A stretch of 64,000 bases of DNA, taken from NCBI GenBank assembly GCA_028277395.1, contig JANQGJ010000003.1, forward strand, positions 19,422 to 83,421. Direction: 5' to 3'. This stretch comes from Bacteroidales bacterium. Its GTDB lineage: Bacteria; Bacteroidota; Bacteroidia; Bacteroidales; F082. How positions within the stretch are numbered: the stretch's first letter is position 1; every line of letters begins with the position of its first letter. A program made the translations under genes and the position numbers. The notes beneath the pieces were generated by a model. That model saw only the letters and a program-made list of their open reading frames with translations, searched no databases and was not told where the DNA came from. Of this stretch, positions 1 to 9,244 are shown piece after piece.

Positions 1-486
1 ACCTGCTGTATCTTTCAATATGCCATATTCAGCCAGGGCAGAAGTTAAGAATACCTGTGATTTTTTGGGTTTGTTATCGTTGATATAAGTCAATCCAATA
101 TTTACCAGGATCGGAGGTAATGCTACAGTGTCATTTATGCTTTCATAGTAAGTCAATGCATTTTTAAGATGAAATAACGAACTAACTGCCTGCTTATTCT
201 TTGACAGAATGATTCCATACTCTAAATTACAAGCTGCAATCAAGCTATCATTATCTGTAAGTGAAGCTAAGTTGTAAGCCTGGGTGATTGAATTTAAACT
301 TAATACGTTATCATATTTTTTGAGTGTTTTGGAAAGGTCGAGTAAATATTTCGCACGGGAAACATCATCAGTAAGACTATCTGAGTGGAAAAAATCAATT
401 GAGTTTATTTCATTGCACAATGAACCTGACATAAATAGTACAGTAAAAGCTACAATGAAATATGACTTTACTATTGTGAGATTCAT
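1..486 (-). CDS. Partial secreted/membrane TPR-repeat protein (N-terminal 162 residues)
   Basis: An open frame runs without a stop from an ATG at 486 to the left edge, so the 3' part is missing. Residues 1-24 form a signal peptide or membrane anchor (hydrophobic IVAFTVLFMSG). The rest is alpha-helical with TPR-like spacing: repeated A/L/Y patterns such as SLFHLKNALTYYESIND and ILVNIGLTYINDNKPKKS. In Bacteroidota, exported TPR proteins that begin like this often continue into a membrane helix and a histidine kinase or a DNA-binding domain; that continuation is not visible here. The gene starts 10 bp after the methyltransferase stop codon on the same strand, so it is probably the last visible member of the polysaccharide operon. 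The function is unknown. Confidence 0.75.
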   Translation of the reverse strand, partial: MNLTIVKSYFIVAFTVLFMSGSLCNEINSIDFFHSDSLTDDVSRAKYLLDLSKTLKKYDNVLSLNSITQAYNLASLTDNDSLIAACNLEYGIILSKNKQAVSSLFHLKNALTYYESINDTVALPPILVNIGLTYINDNKPKKSQVFLTSALAEYGILKDTAG

Positions 487-496
487 ATTAGCTGAT

Positions 497-1312
497 TTAT
501 TTCATTTTATATCCAATGTATAACTTTTCATTAACATTAAGAGCATATTTATTTTCATTTACTGATAATTCCTGTCTTTCAAACGGATCATATAACAGTA
601 CTTTAAAACCAGCGTCTTCAAGTCTGTTTTTATAATCTTTTCCGTAGATCCTAACGTGATCAAACTGACCAAAATGTTTCTCCCTGTCTTTATGACCGGT
701 TATTGAGTTGTCCTCATAAGTTGTATCCAGTTTTAAAGAAATGGGAACCTGAAGAATTGCAACACCTCCTTTTACCAAAACCCTGAATATTTCTGACATA
801 GCCTTGCTATCGTCTGTTATATGTTCAAGTACATGGTTGCAAATAACCATATCAAATTCATCATTTCCATAGTGTAGCTGAGTCAGATCTATCGATTCGA
901 TGTTCTTATGATAGTAATATCCTTCAGCATACTTCGTTCCTGTAACATAAAGGATATTCTTTTGTTTTCTCAGCCTGTTGTATAAAGCGGGTTCGGGACT
1001 TACATGCAATACTCTCAGCTTATGTCCAAAAATGTCTGTATGATATTTGAGGTATTCAAACACAAGTCTGTCCCGGTCTGTGCTTTGGCAGTATGGGCAA
1101 ATATTATTTTCTCTAAGACCGGAACCTATTATTTCTTTCTCTTTTATCACCTCAAGGTCAAATCCTCCGGGAAGCATTTTCCTGAAATTGTGATTACAGA
1201 CAGGGCATTTATATCGATTACCATAGTAGAACAGGCATCTTAAAGCAAGATAGTATCTTTTGATTCTTCTGATCAAATTTCCTGGAAGAATATTTAAAAG
1301 TTTACGTTTCAT
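497..1312 (-). CDS. Class I SAM-dependent methyltransferase with N-terminal Cys-rich motif
   Basis: 271 residues. The N-terminal part has two CxxC pairs (KCPVC near residue 36, ICPYC near 72) that look like a zinc knuckle. A Rossmann-type methyltransferase core follows, with FDMVICNHVLEHI, the usual motif of the Methyltransf_11 family, and GGVAILQVP. Such enzymes in polysaccharide loci usually methylate sugars or glycolipids; the acceptor cannot be read from sequence. The gene starts 4 bp downstream of the beta-helix protein gene and belongs to the same minus-strand operon. It is not a recognised named enzyme. The fold call is secure, the substrate unknown. Confidence 0.85.
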   Translation of the reverse strand: MKRKLLNILPGNLIRRIKRYYLALRCLFYYGNRYKCPVCNHNFRKMLPGGFDLEVIKEKEIIGSGLRENNICPYCQSTDRDRLVFEYLKYHTDIFGHKLRVLHVSPEPALYNRLRKQKNILYVTGTKYAEGYYYHKNIESIDLTQLHYGNDEFDMVICNHVLEHITDDSKAMSEIFRVLVKGGVAILQVPISLKLDTTYEDNSITGHKDREKHFGQFDHVRIYGKDYKNRLEDAGFKVLLYDPFERQELSVNENKYALNVNEKLYIGYKMK

Positions 1313-1316
1313 TACC

Positions 1317-2960
1317 TTACCTGACTACAACAAAGGGTTTACTTGTGTTTTGATTTTTTGTTTCAATACTTAGTATGTATTTGCCGGCTGACAAATCTGA
1401 AACATCAATAAGTATTTCATCATTAATGGTTATGGTTTTCTCGTATCTGTGCGAATAAACAAATTCGCCTTCAATATTTGATATTGCTATTCTAAATGGA
1501 TCATTCAGGTTAACATTTATTGGAACGTTAAGTATATCTTTCGCAGGAACAGGGTATAGTATTCCTAGTATTTCGTTATTTTCTCCTATTGATGCATGCG
1601 GATCGTGGCATTCGTATGCTCCGGCATCAAAATAGGTATGAAATGGTCTGAACCTGTCAAGTATATCAAAGTTAATACCCTCATTCGTCAAAGATATTCC
1701 ATAATTTACTGCCGGTGAATCAGGTTTTAGATCATAATTATCCTGATTATGGTTTAAAAACCGGGGAATTGAGTTATCAACACTCAGATAATTATTGTTT
1801 TGAGTTATTTTGTTGGCAGGCACCATAATATTGATGTACGAATCATTAGCAAAACCCGGGTCGGTGATCAGGTTATTTGCTATATAACCCATAGCAGCTT
1901 CGTTATTATTGTAAGTAACTCCAAAAGATTTGGGAGAGATAATAGTGTTGCTATAAACTTTAAACGAAGAATTTGGTGCAGTTGTACCCTGTACAGTTCC
2001 TACATATATACCACTTTTATGATTATCTGGATTAAAAGGATCGTGTTTTATACCAGGACGTACAATTAGATTGTTAAATATTTTCATATCCCCAATTCCA
2101 AATACATCAATGCCATCACCGTAACCATCATGAATCTGGTTATTGTAGCAGTCGCATTTTGAACCTCCTCCAATTAATATTCCCGACATCTGGTAAAGTG
2201 TTTCTCTATGAGAGTCATTCCTGATAATGTTGTTGTAGATGCTACAATCAACTGGTGAAGAGCTAACCTGAATTCCATCCCAACCGGTATTTTCGACAAT
2301 ATTATTGTAGATTTCCACGCCTTCAATTACATGTGGTAATACCACTATATCATCACATTCATACACTGTTTGACCGGTATATTTGGAGCTTCCCACATAA
2401 AACCCCTCATCACCGGTATCGTGAACATAGCAGTCGTGTATTTTTATATTGTACATTGTAAAATTCTCTCTTGTTACAAGATCTGAACAGTTTCCCTGAT
2501 AGGGTTCGGTTTTAGCATATATCCCACCAATAAGGGTAAATGCAACTTCAATGTTCTCAATTTCAATGTTAGTTGACCTGTTATCAACCGAAACTCCGGC
2601 ACCTCCTCCAACTCTCGTTACCTGGATACCGTAAGTTTGTTCGCTGTCACCAGTTCCCGAAAAGATGATATGACTACAGTTGTCGAATTTTATTCCATAA
2701 ACATGATCAGTATTTATTACAACGGCTCCATCCTTGTTAACAATTCTGACAGGTAGTTCTTCAGTGCCAACTATATTTCTCAGAAGCAGGTAATCTTTAT
2801 CGCCTCCGAGAAGGCATATTTCATCACCAGGAGATATTTCATCTCCTTCGATAATTGTCTGATCGGATCCAATCTCAATTGAGCAGTTTCTTTGAGAGTA
2901 TGCTGAAAATGAGATTATTAATAGTTGTATTATTGCTAGTTTTGTTAGTAAATTTTTCAT
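1317..2960 (-). CDS. Secreted right-handed parallel beta-helix protein with T9SS sorting domain
   Basis: 547 residues. A Sec signal peptide occupies residues 1-22 (ends SAYSQ). Residues ~60-420 contain many short N-rich repeats of the kind that build a pectate-lyase-like beta-helix, such as GVEIYNNIVENTGWDGIQVS and GDMKIFNNLIVRPG. The last ~80 residues (LGILYPVPAKDILNVP ... KPFVVVR) are a type A T9SS sorting domain, so the protein should be surface-attached or released. ATG overlaps the stop of the upstream GT2 gene (ATGA), so it is translated in the polysaccharide operon. Beta-helix proteins bind or cleave polysaccharides (lyases, epimerases); no catalytic set could be assigned. It may trim or modify the polymer made by this locus. 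Confidence 0.88.
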   Translation of the reverse strand: MKNLLTKLAIIQLLIISFSAYSQRNCSIEIGSDQTIIEGDEISPGDEICLLGGDKDYLLLRNIVGTEELPVRIVNKDGAVVINTDHVYGIKFDNCSHIIFSGTGDSEQTYGIQVTRVGGGAGVSVDNRSTNIEIENIEVAFTLIGGIYAKTEPYQGNCSDLVTRENFTMYNIKIHDCYVHDTGDEGFYVGSSKYTGQTVYECDDIVVLPHVIEGVEIYNNIVENTGWDGIQVSSSPVDCSIYNNIIRNDSHRETLYQMSGILIGGGSKCDCYNNQIHDGYGDGIDVFGIGDMKIFNNLIVRPGIKHDPFNPDNHKSGIYVGTVQGTTAPNSSFKVYSNTIISPKSFGVTYNNNEAAMGYIANNLITDPGFANDSYINIMVPANKITQNNNYLSVDNSIPRFLNHNQDNYDLKPDSPAVNYGISLTNEGINFDILDRFRPFHTYFDAGAYECHDPHASIGENNEILGILYPVPAKDILNVPINVNLNDPFRIAISNIEGEFVYSHRYEKTITINDEILIDVSDLSAGKYILSIETKNQNTSKPFVVVR

Positions 2961-4150
2961 GATCCTCTTTTTGCACGCTCCCAGTTTACACTTTGCTGAC
3001 CTTTGAGATATCTGCCAAATCCAAGAAATACTGCATAATTCATAACAAAGAAGTAATAGGGAATAAACAACAACTTGATTTTAATTTTTTTGTTTTCAAA
3101 ATACCACCCGAGGAGAGATGCTCCATAAAACAGCACCTGTGCATAGAATAATAATGTATAGATATTTGTAAAATTATCGAATCCAGCATTCATAGCCAGC
3201 AATATATTGGCTATTAGTATTAATGGTAGTGCAACCGGTGCAAGAGTCCATCTTAATACTCTGTGGGAAATATACTGAAAACTAAGCGTTCCGTATTTAA
3301 AAGGGTTAAGCAGCGAGCTGAGCCTTACAATCGATTGAATACCACCGGCAGCGATACGGATTTTTCTTTTAAGTTCTTCTTTTACGTTAGCTGAAGCACT
3401 TTCAATTGCATATGCTTCGGGGTCATACTGAATTGTGTATCCCTGCATAGCAATCCTCAATGAAACTATAAAATCATCAAGCAGTGTATCTTTTTCAACA
3501 TCCTGAAACAGATCTGTACGAACTGCAAATAATTCACCTGCTGCTCCAACTACCGAGTATAATTCAGCGTCCCATTTTTTAAGGGTCGATTCATATTTCC
3601 AGTAAATACCTTCGCTTCCTACGGCTGAATCACTGTCTTTGCTGTAAATCCTCTTTTCACCGGAAACACATCCTACCTTCGGGTCTTTGAACATATTTAC
3701 AATGCGTTGAACAGATTCTTTCCCAAGCATGGTGTTACCATCGGAGAAGATAATTATAGGTGTTTTTACAAACTTCACACCTCTGTTCATGGCACCAATT
3801 TTACCTCCCCTTGCATCTTCGTGATAAACTTCTACACCCTGATCCTTATATTTTCTAAGGATGTCAGGTGTACCATCATCTGAACCATCTGTAACCCAGA
3901 CCTGTTTGATTTTTTCCTTTGGATACTCCATATCAAAGGAGTTTTTAATTTTAGCATCCACATAGTCTTTTTCGTTGTAGGCTGCCACAAATAGAGTTAC
4001 TTCAGGTTCATAATCTTCATTAATTTCCTTTTTCTTACGGCATACAATCCTCTTAATTTTTATAAGAATGAAAAGAAGTATTCCATAACCCAGATAAGCA
4101 TAAAATACGATAAAGAGTAATACCCAAAACGCTATTTCGATATAGTTCAT
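2957..4150 (-). CDS. Membrane-bound family 2 glycosyltransferase
   Basis: About 397 residues. An N-terminal membrane helix (residues ~1-30) precedes a GT2 catalytic domain with TLFVAAYNEKDYVDAKI, VTDGSDDGTPDILRK and IIFSDGNTML (metal/nucleotide-binding acidic motif). TLLDDFIVSLRIAMQG and KRKIRIAAGGIQS take the place of the usual (Q/R)xxRW region. Two or three C-terminal membrane helices follow (~300-390). The frame is open to an ATG at 4240, but that would overlap the FkbM gene by 83 bp. The ATG at 4150 begins a clean membrane helix 7 bp after the upstream stop and is preferred. It probably adds a sugar to a lipid-linked intermediate at the inner membrane. Confidence 0.87.
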   Translation of the reverse strand: MNYIEIAFWVLLFIVFYAYLGYGILLFILIKIKRIVCRKKKEINEDYEPEVTLFVAAYNEKDYVDAKIKNSFDMEYPKEKIKQVWVTDGSDDGTPDILRKYKDQGVEVYHEDARGGKIGAMNRGVKFVKTPIIIFSDGNTMLGKESVQRIVNMFKDPKVGCVSGEKRIYSKDSDSAVGSEGIYWKYESTLKKWDAELYSVVGAAGELFAVRTDLFQDVEKDTLLDDFIVSLRIAMQGYTIQYDPEAYAIESASANVKEELKRKIRIAAGGIQSIVRLSSLLNPFKYGTLSFQYISHRVLRWTLAPVALPLILIANILLAMNAGFDNFTNIYTLLFYAQVLFYGASLLGWYFENKKIKIKLLFIPYYFFVMNYAVFLGFGRYLKGQQSVNWERAKRGS

Positions 4151-4157
4151 AATTTGA

Positions 4158-4949
4158 TTATTTGATTTTTCTTGCTCCCATATTAAGACCATCCACCTCC
4201 AGAAATTCGAATTCGGCAAGATTGTTAAATACTTCTTCAAGTCTTTCCCTGCCTACATGAATCGTTTCAATGACTACTAATATATTGGGGTGGTTTTTTA
4301 TAAAATCTGCTGCTCCTATGAGTACATCAGGTTCCATACCTTCAACATCTACCTTCATGAAAACCTTCTCATCTCTTCCAATATTTAACTCTTCAAATAT
4401 TTCATCAAAAGTGACAATATTTATATCCTCAAATTCAGGATTTTCGATTTCTTCGGTAATATCTGAATATTCCGTAAGATGAGATGCGCCAGTGTTAACC
4501 ATGTCCAGTGTAAAGTTGGCTCGCGTTTTTGTTTTACCCAGTGCCAGAGGGTATGTAACTACAGTGTCCTGTAAGTTGTTAAGGCCCAGGTTAGTTATAA
4601 AAGCTTCGTAATTCGATTTTACCGGTTCAAATGCAATTGCCCGAAGACCGTTATTTGCTGATATTATGGAATATGTTCCTATGTTTGCTCCTACATCAAG
4701 AAAAACATCATAGTCATTTAGATGTTTGTAAACGAATCTTTTTACATTTTTTTCATAAGCATAATTGGCAAACTGAAAATCCAGAGTTCCCTTTCTTACC
4801 ATAAATCTACCAAGACTACTTTTGTAAGGACGGGTTTTTCTTGTGGTTTTACCGGTTAAAATATATCGTATTGATGATAGTATATATCGAAACTCTCCGT
4901 GTTTAACAAAATCTTTTGTATAGTTTAAAAAAGTAATAATTTTTCCCAT
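4158..4949 (-). CDS. FkbM family methyltransferase
   Basis: 263 residues. The SAM-binding core is clear: VFLDVGANIGTYSIIS (motif I), AIAFEPVKSNYEAF (acidic end of beta 2), and VFMKVDVEGMEPDVLIGA, the signature of the FkbM family (PF05050). Members methylate hydroxyl groups of sugars or polyketides, and are common in bacterial polysaccharide loci. The first ~80 residues are basic and lack a signal peptide, so the protein is cytoplasmic. It lies between an acyltransferase gene (63 bp upstream) and a GT2 gene. Likely role: O-methylation of a residue of the repeat unit. The acceptor is unknown. Confidence 0.9.
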   Translation of the reverse strand: MGKIITFLNYTKDFVKHGEFRYILSSIRYILTGKTTRKTRPYKSSLGRFMVRKGTLDFQFANYAYEKNVKRFVYKHLNDYDVFLDVGANIGTYSIISANNGLRAIAFEPVKSNYEAFITNLGLNNLQDTVVTYPLALGKTKTRANFTLDMVNTGASHLTEYSDITEEIENPEFEDINIVTFDEIFEELNIGRDEKVFMKVDVEGMEPDVLIGAADFIKNHPNILVVIETIHVGRERLEEVFNNLAEFEFLEVDGLNMGARKIK

Positions 4950-5011
4950 TATTGACTGTGTTGTTTAGTAATAGGTTGTAAGTAATTCAGTTAGTCTTAA
5001 TTATTTATTGG

Positions 5012-5659
5012 TTATTTAATTTTTGCAGTATCTGGTCTTTCCCATATTTTCTTGTCATTATTGTACTGTTTTAAAATCCGCCCGGGATTACCTCCTACAA
5101 TTGAATATGCCGGAACATCTTTTACGACTACACATCCGGCAGCAACAACTGAATGTTTTCCAACTGTAACTCCTGCAGTTATAACAGCATTTGCACCAAT
5201 CCAAACCTCGTCTTCTATAACTATTTCAGCGGTGCTCACCTTTTGATCTGCGATTGGAATGCTTATATCTTCATAACTGTGATTTAATCCGGATGCAACA
5301 ATGTTTTGGGCAAACATTATATCGTTTCCAATGGAAACAGGTCCTATAAGGGTATTGCTCATTCCAATTCGTGTTCTTTCTCCAATTATAACATCACCAA
5401 CTCCATTATTAATTGTTGAAAAATCCTCAATTGTAGAATCACGTCCGATTTCGAAATTATTAAAAGGCATAACATCCAATCTAACACTTTTCCTGATCAA
5501 TGACCTTCTGCCTCTCTTGTGCTTAAACGGATTTACAAACAGCTTGATCCATAACCTTGGCCTGGCCTGATTTCGTGGGGACAGTAACCAAAAGGCCAGC
5601 TTTTTTAATCCGGGATTTGACTTTATTTTCTCTTTTATACTCATTTCTCTATTTTTCAA
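5012..5659 (-). CDS. Left-handed beta-helix acyltransferase (hexapeptide repeat, CysE/WbbJ type)
   Basis: 215 residues. Residues ~70-200 carry hexapeptide repeats ([LIV]Gxxxx): VIIGERTRIGMSNTLIG, WIGANAVITAGVTVGKHS and VVAAGCVVVKDVPAYSIVGG. The terminal GGNPGRIL element is typical of acetyltransferases such as WbbJ, NodL and maltose acetyltransferase. It should transfer acetyl (or another acyl group) from CoA to a sugar hydroxyl of the polysaccharide. The basic N-terminus (KHKRGRRSL) is an extension seen in many Bacteroidota homologues. The first ATG overlaps the upstream glycosyltransferase by 11 bp; an ATG at 5644 (MSIKEK) sits 4 bp after that stop and may be the true start. Confidence 0.88.
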   Translation of the reverse strand: MKNREMSIKEKIKSNPGLKKLAFWLLSPRNQARPRLWIKLFVNPFKHKRGRRSLIRKSVRLDVMPFNNFEIGRDSTIEDFSTINNGVGDVIIGERTRIGMSNTLIGPVSIGNDIMFAQNIVASGLNHSYEDISIPIADQKVSTAEIVIEDEVWIGANAVITAGVTVGKHSVVAAGCVVVKDVPAYSIVGGNPGRILKQYNNDKKIWERPDTAKIK

Positions 5660-6848
5660 GGTAAGTGTCAGCTATGGCCCTGTATATGTTGTTAACATTA
5701 TTTTCCCAGGTATGTGTTTTTGCAAATTCAATTCTTTCCTGAGACTTACTTTCTGAATCCTCTTCAAGTGCATTAGCAATCAGATTTACATATTCATATT
5801 TGTCATTTGCAAGATATGTATATTTACTGAATACTTCCATAGTTTTTGTACTTGTGGCAACAACTGGTTTTCCCATAGCCAGGTATTCATCTATCTTGCG
5901 CGGATAATTACCAATAGTAAGTTCGTTTAATGCCTGCGGGTTAAGGGCTACATCGAAATAATTCAGGTATAGTGGCAGATCACTTTCCTTTTTTGAGCCA
6001 AGAAAACAAACATTAGGGATCCCATGTAACTTGCTTTCGGCAAAAACATTGTCTTCAGGGCCTACCAAAACAACACTCCAGTCGGGTTTTGATTCGGCAA
6101 TGTGTTCTAACACTTCAATATTCAGTCTGGTACTTTTAAGGGCCCCTATATAACCAATAATTGGTTTCTTAACCGGCTTAATATCATCCGGGATATTTTT
6201 AACATTGTCTTTATTGAAAAGTGATATGTCGCATCCTTGCCCAACATATATTGAATTGGGGTTGCTTTTCTTTGCTATATCGTTCAGGTAAACTGAATTT
6301 GAAACAACCAGATCTGATTTTTCCATTAACCTGTCTTCAAAATAAGAACCATTCTTCCTGAAAAAATCTGTCGCTCTCATATTATCACGGGTATAATATA
6401 TGAGAAGATCAGGTTGAATTAATTCTTTGAAGTTGAATGCCCTGAAAAAATCACTGTCGTTAAATATTATTACATTTTCAAACCCAAGCTCTTTTATTGC
6501 CGGTTTTACAGCATTTGCATATCTACGGTTATTAATTGAATTTAAAAATGAAAAAACTGGTCTGAATGATATTTTGCTGATTGATTCCAGTACAGTTTTA
6601 GGGTTCAGGTTCCACATGTTGTCATTAACCTGAACAAGACTATCAATTTTACCTTCCAGAACCTGTTTTCTTATATTGATCAGCGGATTTGATCTTTCAC
6701 GTAACAAAGTTAACCTGTCAACTGGATAATTAACATATAATACACGATTATTTTTGGCAAACTCATAGGCAATATTAATACAATTACTACCTATTGGCGA
6801 ATCCAGGCTTTGTAACCCATGAACAATTATATCCCGTCCTTTGATCAC
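5649..6848 (-). CDS. GT4-type glycosyltransferase, copy 2 of a tandem pair
   Basis: 399 residues, GT-B fold. The C-terminal donor domain shows PIIGYIGALKSTRLNIEVL, WSVVLVGPED and the donor-sugar loop YPRKIDEYLAMGKPVVAT, typical of GT family 4 / Glyco_trans_1_2. The N-terminal half starts RDIIVHGLQSLDSPIGSNCINIA, a pattern seen in WsaF/TuaH-like Bacteroidota enzymes. It is clearly homologous along its whole length to the gene immediately upstream (6864-8078), which implies tandem duplication. Expected to act in the cytoplasm on a lipid-linked acceptor. Donor and acceptor are unknown. Confidence 0.88.
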   Translation of the reverse strand: MIKGRDIIVHGLQSLDSPIGSNCINIAYEFAKNNRVLYVNYPVDRLTLLRERSNPLINIRKQVLEGKIDSLVQVNDNMWNLNPKTVLESISKISFRPVFSFLNSINNRRYANAVKPAIKELGFENVIIFNDSDFFRAFNFKELIQPDLLIYYTRDNMRATDFFRKNGSYFEDRLMEKSDLVVSNSVYLNDIAKKSNPNSIYVGQGCDISLFNKDNVKNIPDDIKPVKKPIIGYIGALKSTRLNIEVLEHIAESKPDWSVVLVGPEDNVFAESKLHGIPNVCFLGSKKESDLPLYLNYFDVALNPQALNELTIGNYPRKIDEYLAMGKPVVATSTKTMEVFSKYTYLANDKYEYVNLIANALEEDSESKSQERIEFAKTHTWENNVNNIYRAIADTYLEK

Positions 6849-6863
6849 TTTATTTATGCTCTA

Positions 6864-8078
6864 TTAAGTTGATTCTTTCCTTAATTTCCAGGTATCTTCA
6901 ATATAACCGTAAATCTTACTTACAAAATTTTCCCAGGTGTGTTCTTCTGCAAAGGCTTTTCTCGACTTCTGCAGTTCGGGAGAATCTTCACCGAGGGCTT
7001 TCTCTATTTCAGTTACATATTCTTCTTTTGTAGTTGGCAGATAAGTATGGTCTTTAAAATAAGCCATAAAAGTAGTTTTTGTAGCAACAGTTGGCTTACC
7101 CATTGCCAGGTATTCATCAATCTTAAGAGGATAGTTGATATCGGTAATAATATTTACAACCTGGGGATTTAAGCATACATCAAAACCTTTTATGTATCCT
7201 GCTAATTCATCAGGACGCTTCTTTCCCAGAAAATATACATTGTCAAGTTCATGTAATCTGCTTTTTTCAAAGCCCTCGTCTTCAGGACCAACAAGTACCA
7301 GACTCCATTCTGGCTTTTGTTCTGCAATATGTACCAGAACTTCGATATCAAGCCTAATTGTTGTGAGAAATCCAACATAGCCTATAATCGGCTTCTTAAT
7401 ATCTTTAACATCGTTCGGAATTGGTAATGTGCCGTCATCATCATTGTACATTTTAAGATCGCAACCTTGCCCGATCATATACGATCTTGGATTGGTCTGA
7501 CGTTCATAATCAGCAAAATAATCGGAGTTAGCAACGGCAAAGTCAGCTTTTTTTATTATCTGTGGCTGTAGCCTGGTTCCATGACGCTTATGATAATCAA
7601 CATGAATAACCGCGTCTCTCAATAAGTAAACGAAAACATCGGGTTTCAGCATTTCTTTGAAATAGAAACCTGTTATCATGGAATTGTCGTTAAACAAAAT
7701 AAAATTTTTAAAGTTAAGCCGGTCAATGGCTTTTTTTACTTCACGGGCGTATCTTTTATCGTTTATTTTGTTGAAAATGTTGAATAGCCATGCTGATCTT
7801 ATCCAGTTTATTGATTCAACAACCGTTTTGGGATAAAGAACCCAAAGGTTATCATTTTCCTGAACAAGATCATCTTCTTCACCACTGTTGATTCGGAGAC
7901 GCTTTTGAATTTCAGGTTCATTTTTCTGGAATAATACCGAACTTCTTTGCATGGGAGGGTTTACATATAGTACCCTGTTATTCTTCGACATTTCGATTGC
8001 GGTATATTTGCATGTACTGGCAATGTTATAATCCCATGCCTGCAGGCCATAAACAATAATATCTTTATTCTTAACCAT
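6864..8078 (-). CDS. GT4-type glycosyltransferase, copy 1 of a tandem pair
   Basis: 404 residues, GT-B fold. Its landmarks match those of the following gene: KDIIVYGLQAWDYNIASTCKYTA at the start, PIIGYVGFLTTIRLDIEVL, WSLVLVGPEDEGFE and YPLKIDEYLAMGKPTVAT. Both copies keep the donor-binding E/D residues and the same overall length, so both are probably active and have diverged in acceptor use. It lies 8 bp downstream of another GT4 gene and 15 bp upstream of its paralogue, within the minus-strand operon. Confidence 0.88.
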   Translation of the reverse strand: MVKNKDIIVYGLQAWDYNIASTCKYTAIEMSKNNRVLYVNPPMQRSSVLFQKNEPEIQKRLRINSGEEDDLVQENDNLWVLYPKTVVESINWIRSAWLFNIFNKINDKRYAREVKKAIDRLNFKNFILFNDNSMITGFYFKEMLKPDVFVYLLRDAVIHVDYHKRHGTRLQPQIIKKADFAVANSDYFADYERQTNPRSYMIGQGCDLKMYNDDDGTLPIPNDVKDIKKPIIGYVGFLTTIRLDIEVLVHIAEQKPEWSLVLVGPEDEGFEKSRLHELDNVYFLGKKRPDELAGYIKGFDVCLNPQVVNIITDINYPLKIDEYLAMGKPTVATKTTFMAYFKDHTYLPTTKEEYVTEIEKALGEDSPELQKSRKAFAEEHTWENFVSKIYGYIEDTWKLRKEST

Positions 8079-8086
8079 TCCAATAA

Positions 8087-9244
8087 TTATTTTGTGTGGT
8101 GATTATTATAGACTTCATTATAAAGTTTCAGAACATCAATTGCCATATTTTTCCATGAGAATTTCTTCGACTGCTCAGTGCCTTTTTCAATTAATTCTTT
8201 CCGTAAGTCGTTATCGTTTAACAATTTGATAATACCTTCAGTAATTTCTTCGGGTTTATAAGGATCAACAATATAAGCGGCATTTCCTGATACTTCCGGC
8301 ATTGATGAGGTATTTGAAGTAATTACCGGTACAGCGCATCGCATAGCCTCAAGCATTGGTATTCCAAAGCTTTCACGTAATGAAGGATACAGAAATATTC
8401 TACACATGTTGTAAATCGCAGGGAGGTCTGTATTAACAACATAACCTGTAAGGATTATTCTGTCAATCAAACCTTTGTCACCTATGTCAGAAAGTATTTT
8501 GTCAAGCGCAGATTTTTCATAATCAAGCATAACCAGATATATATCATCACCGGTTTTCTTAAGATACTCTGAGAATGCTTTTAAAACACCGGGTGTATTC
8601 TTTTTAGGGTCAGTATTTCCAAGGAAGAAAAGAAAATTATCAGGGAGATTATACAATGCTTTTACTCTGTCGAGTTCTGTTTTATCATCAATCTTTCTAA
8701 AATGTTCAGTAACACCGTTGTAAATAGCAACCAACCTGTTGTTATCTTCAGGTATTTTAAAGAAATCCCCGATACGTTTGCGTTCGAATTTCGAAACAGT
8801 AATTATCTTATCGCTTATCTTAACAACTTTTGGTACATTCCATCTACGGTACATATTACCGAGTTTCTGATACCATGTACCTCCCTTCTTGAAAATACTA
8901 ATACTTTCCATATAGATTATATCGTGAAGGGTTGTTATAAGCGGCATTCCAGGTGAAATAGGAGCAGTATTACTTGTACAATGCAGTATATCGCATCCTT
9001 CCTGTTTAGCTGCTTTTGGAAGAGCAAACTGTTCCCATGTAGGATAGGGGCCACCCCCAAGTTCAACAATTTTAAAGTTTGATGTTTCCTTCAATGCCCC
9101 GGTATCTTCATCGGGTTTAACAAAAACAACATACTCATTTTCATGATCCAGTTTTTGAAGCTCGTTTATTAACTCCAGCACAACCATATCCATGCCATGC
9201 TTTTTCTTTCTAAATAATCGTTGTCCTTCAATCGCTATTTTCAT
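8087..9244 (-). CDS. Family 4 glycosyltransferase (mannosyltransferase-like)
   Basis: 385 residues, GT-B fold. The N-terminal acceptor domain has the GT4 pattern CDILHCTSNTAPISPGMPLI ... TLHDI. The donor domain has FLFFLGNTDPKKNTPGVLKAF and the EX7E-type signature RESFGIPMLEAMRCAVPVITS, followed by SSMPEVSGNAAYIVDP. These are hallmarks of the WbdA/WbdB/PimB-like mannosyl- and rhamnosyltransferases. The stop codon lies 8 bp before the next gene and the start overlaps the upstream GT2 stop (ATGA, 4 bp), showing tight translational coupling. The sugar is not predictable with confidence. Confidence 0.92.
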   Translation of the reverse strand: MKIAIEGQRLFRKKKHGMDMVVLELINELQKLDHENEYVVFVKPDEDTGALKETSNFKIVELGGGPYPTWEQFALPKAAKQEGCDILHCTSNTAPISPGMPLITTLHDIIYMESISIFKKGGTWYQKLGNMYRRWNVPKVVKISDKIITVSKFERKRIGDFFKIPEDNNRLVAIYNGVTEHFRKIDDKTELDRVKALYNLPDNFLFFLGNTDPKKNTPGVLKAFSEYLKKTGDDIYLVMLDYEKSALDKILSDIGDKGLIDRIILTGYVVNTDLPAIYNMCRIFLYPSLRESFGIPMLEAMRCAVPVITSNTSSMPEVSGNAAYIVDPYKPEEITEGIIKLLNDNDLRKELIEKGTEQSKKFSWKNMAIDVLKLYNEVYNNHHTK

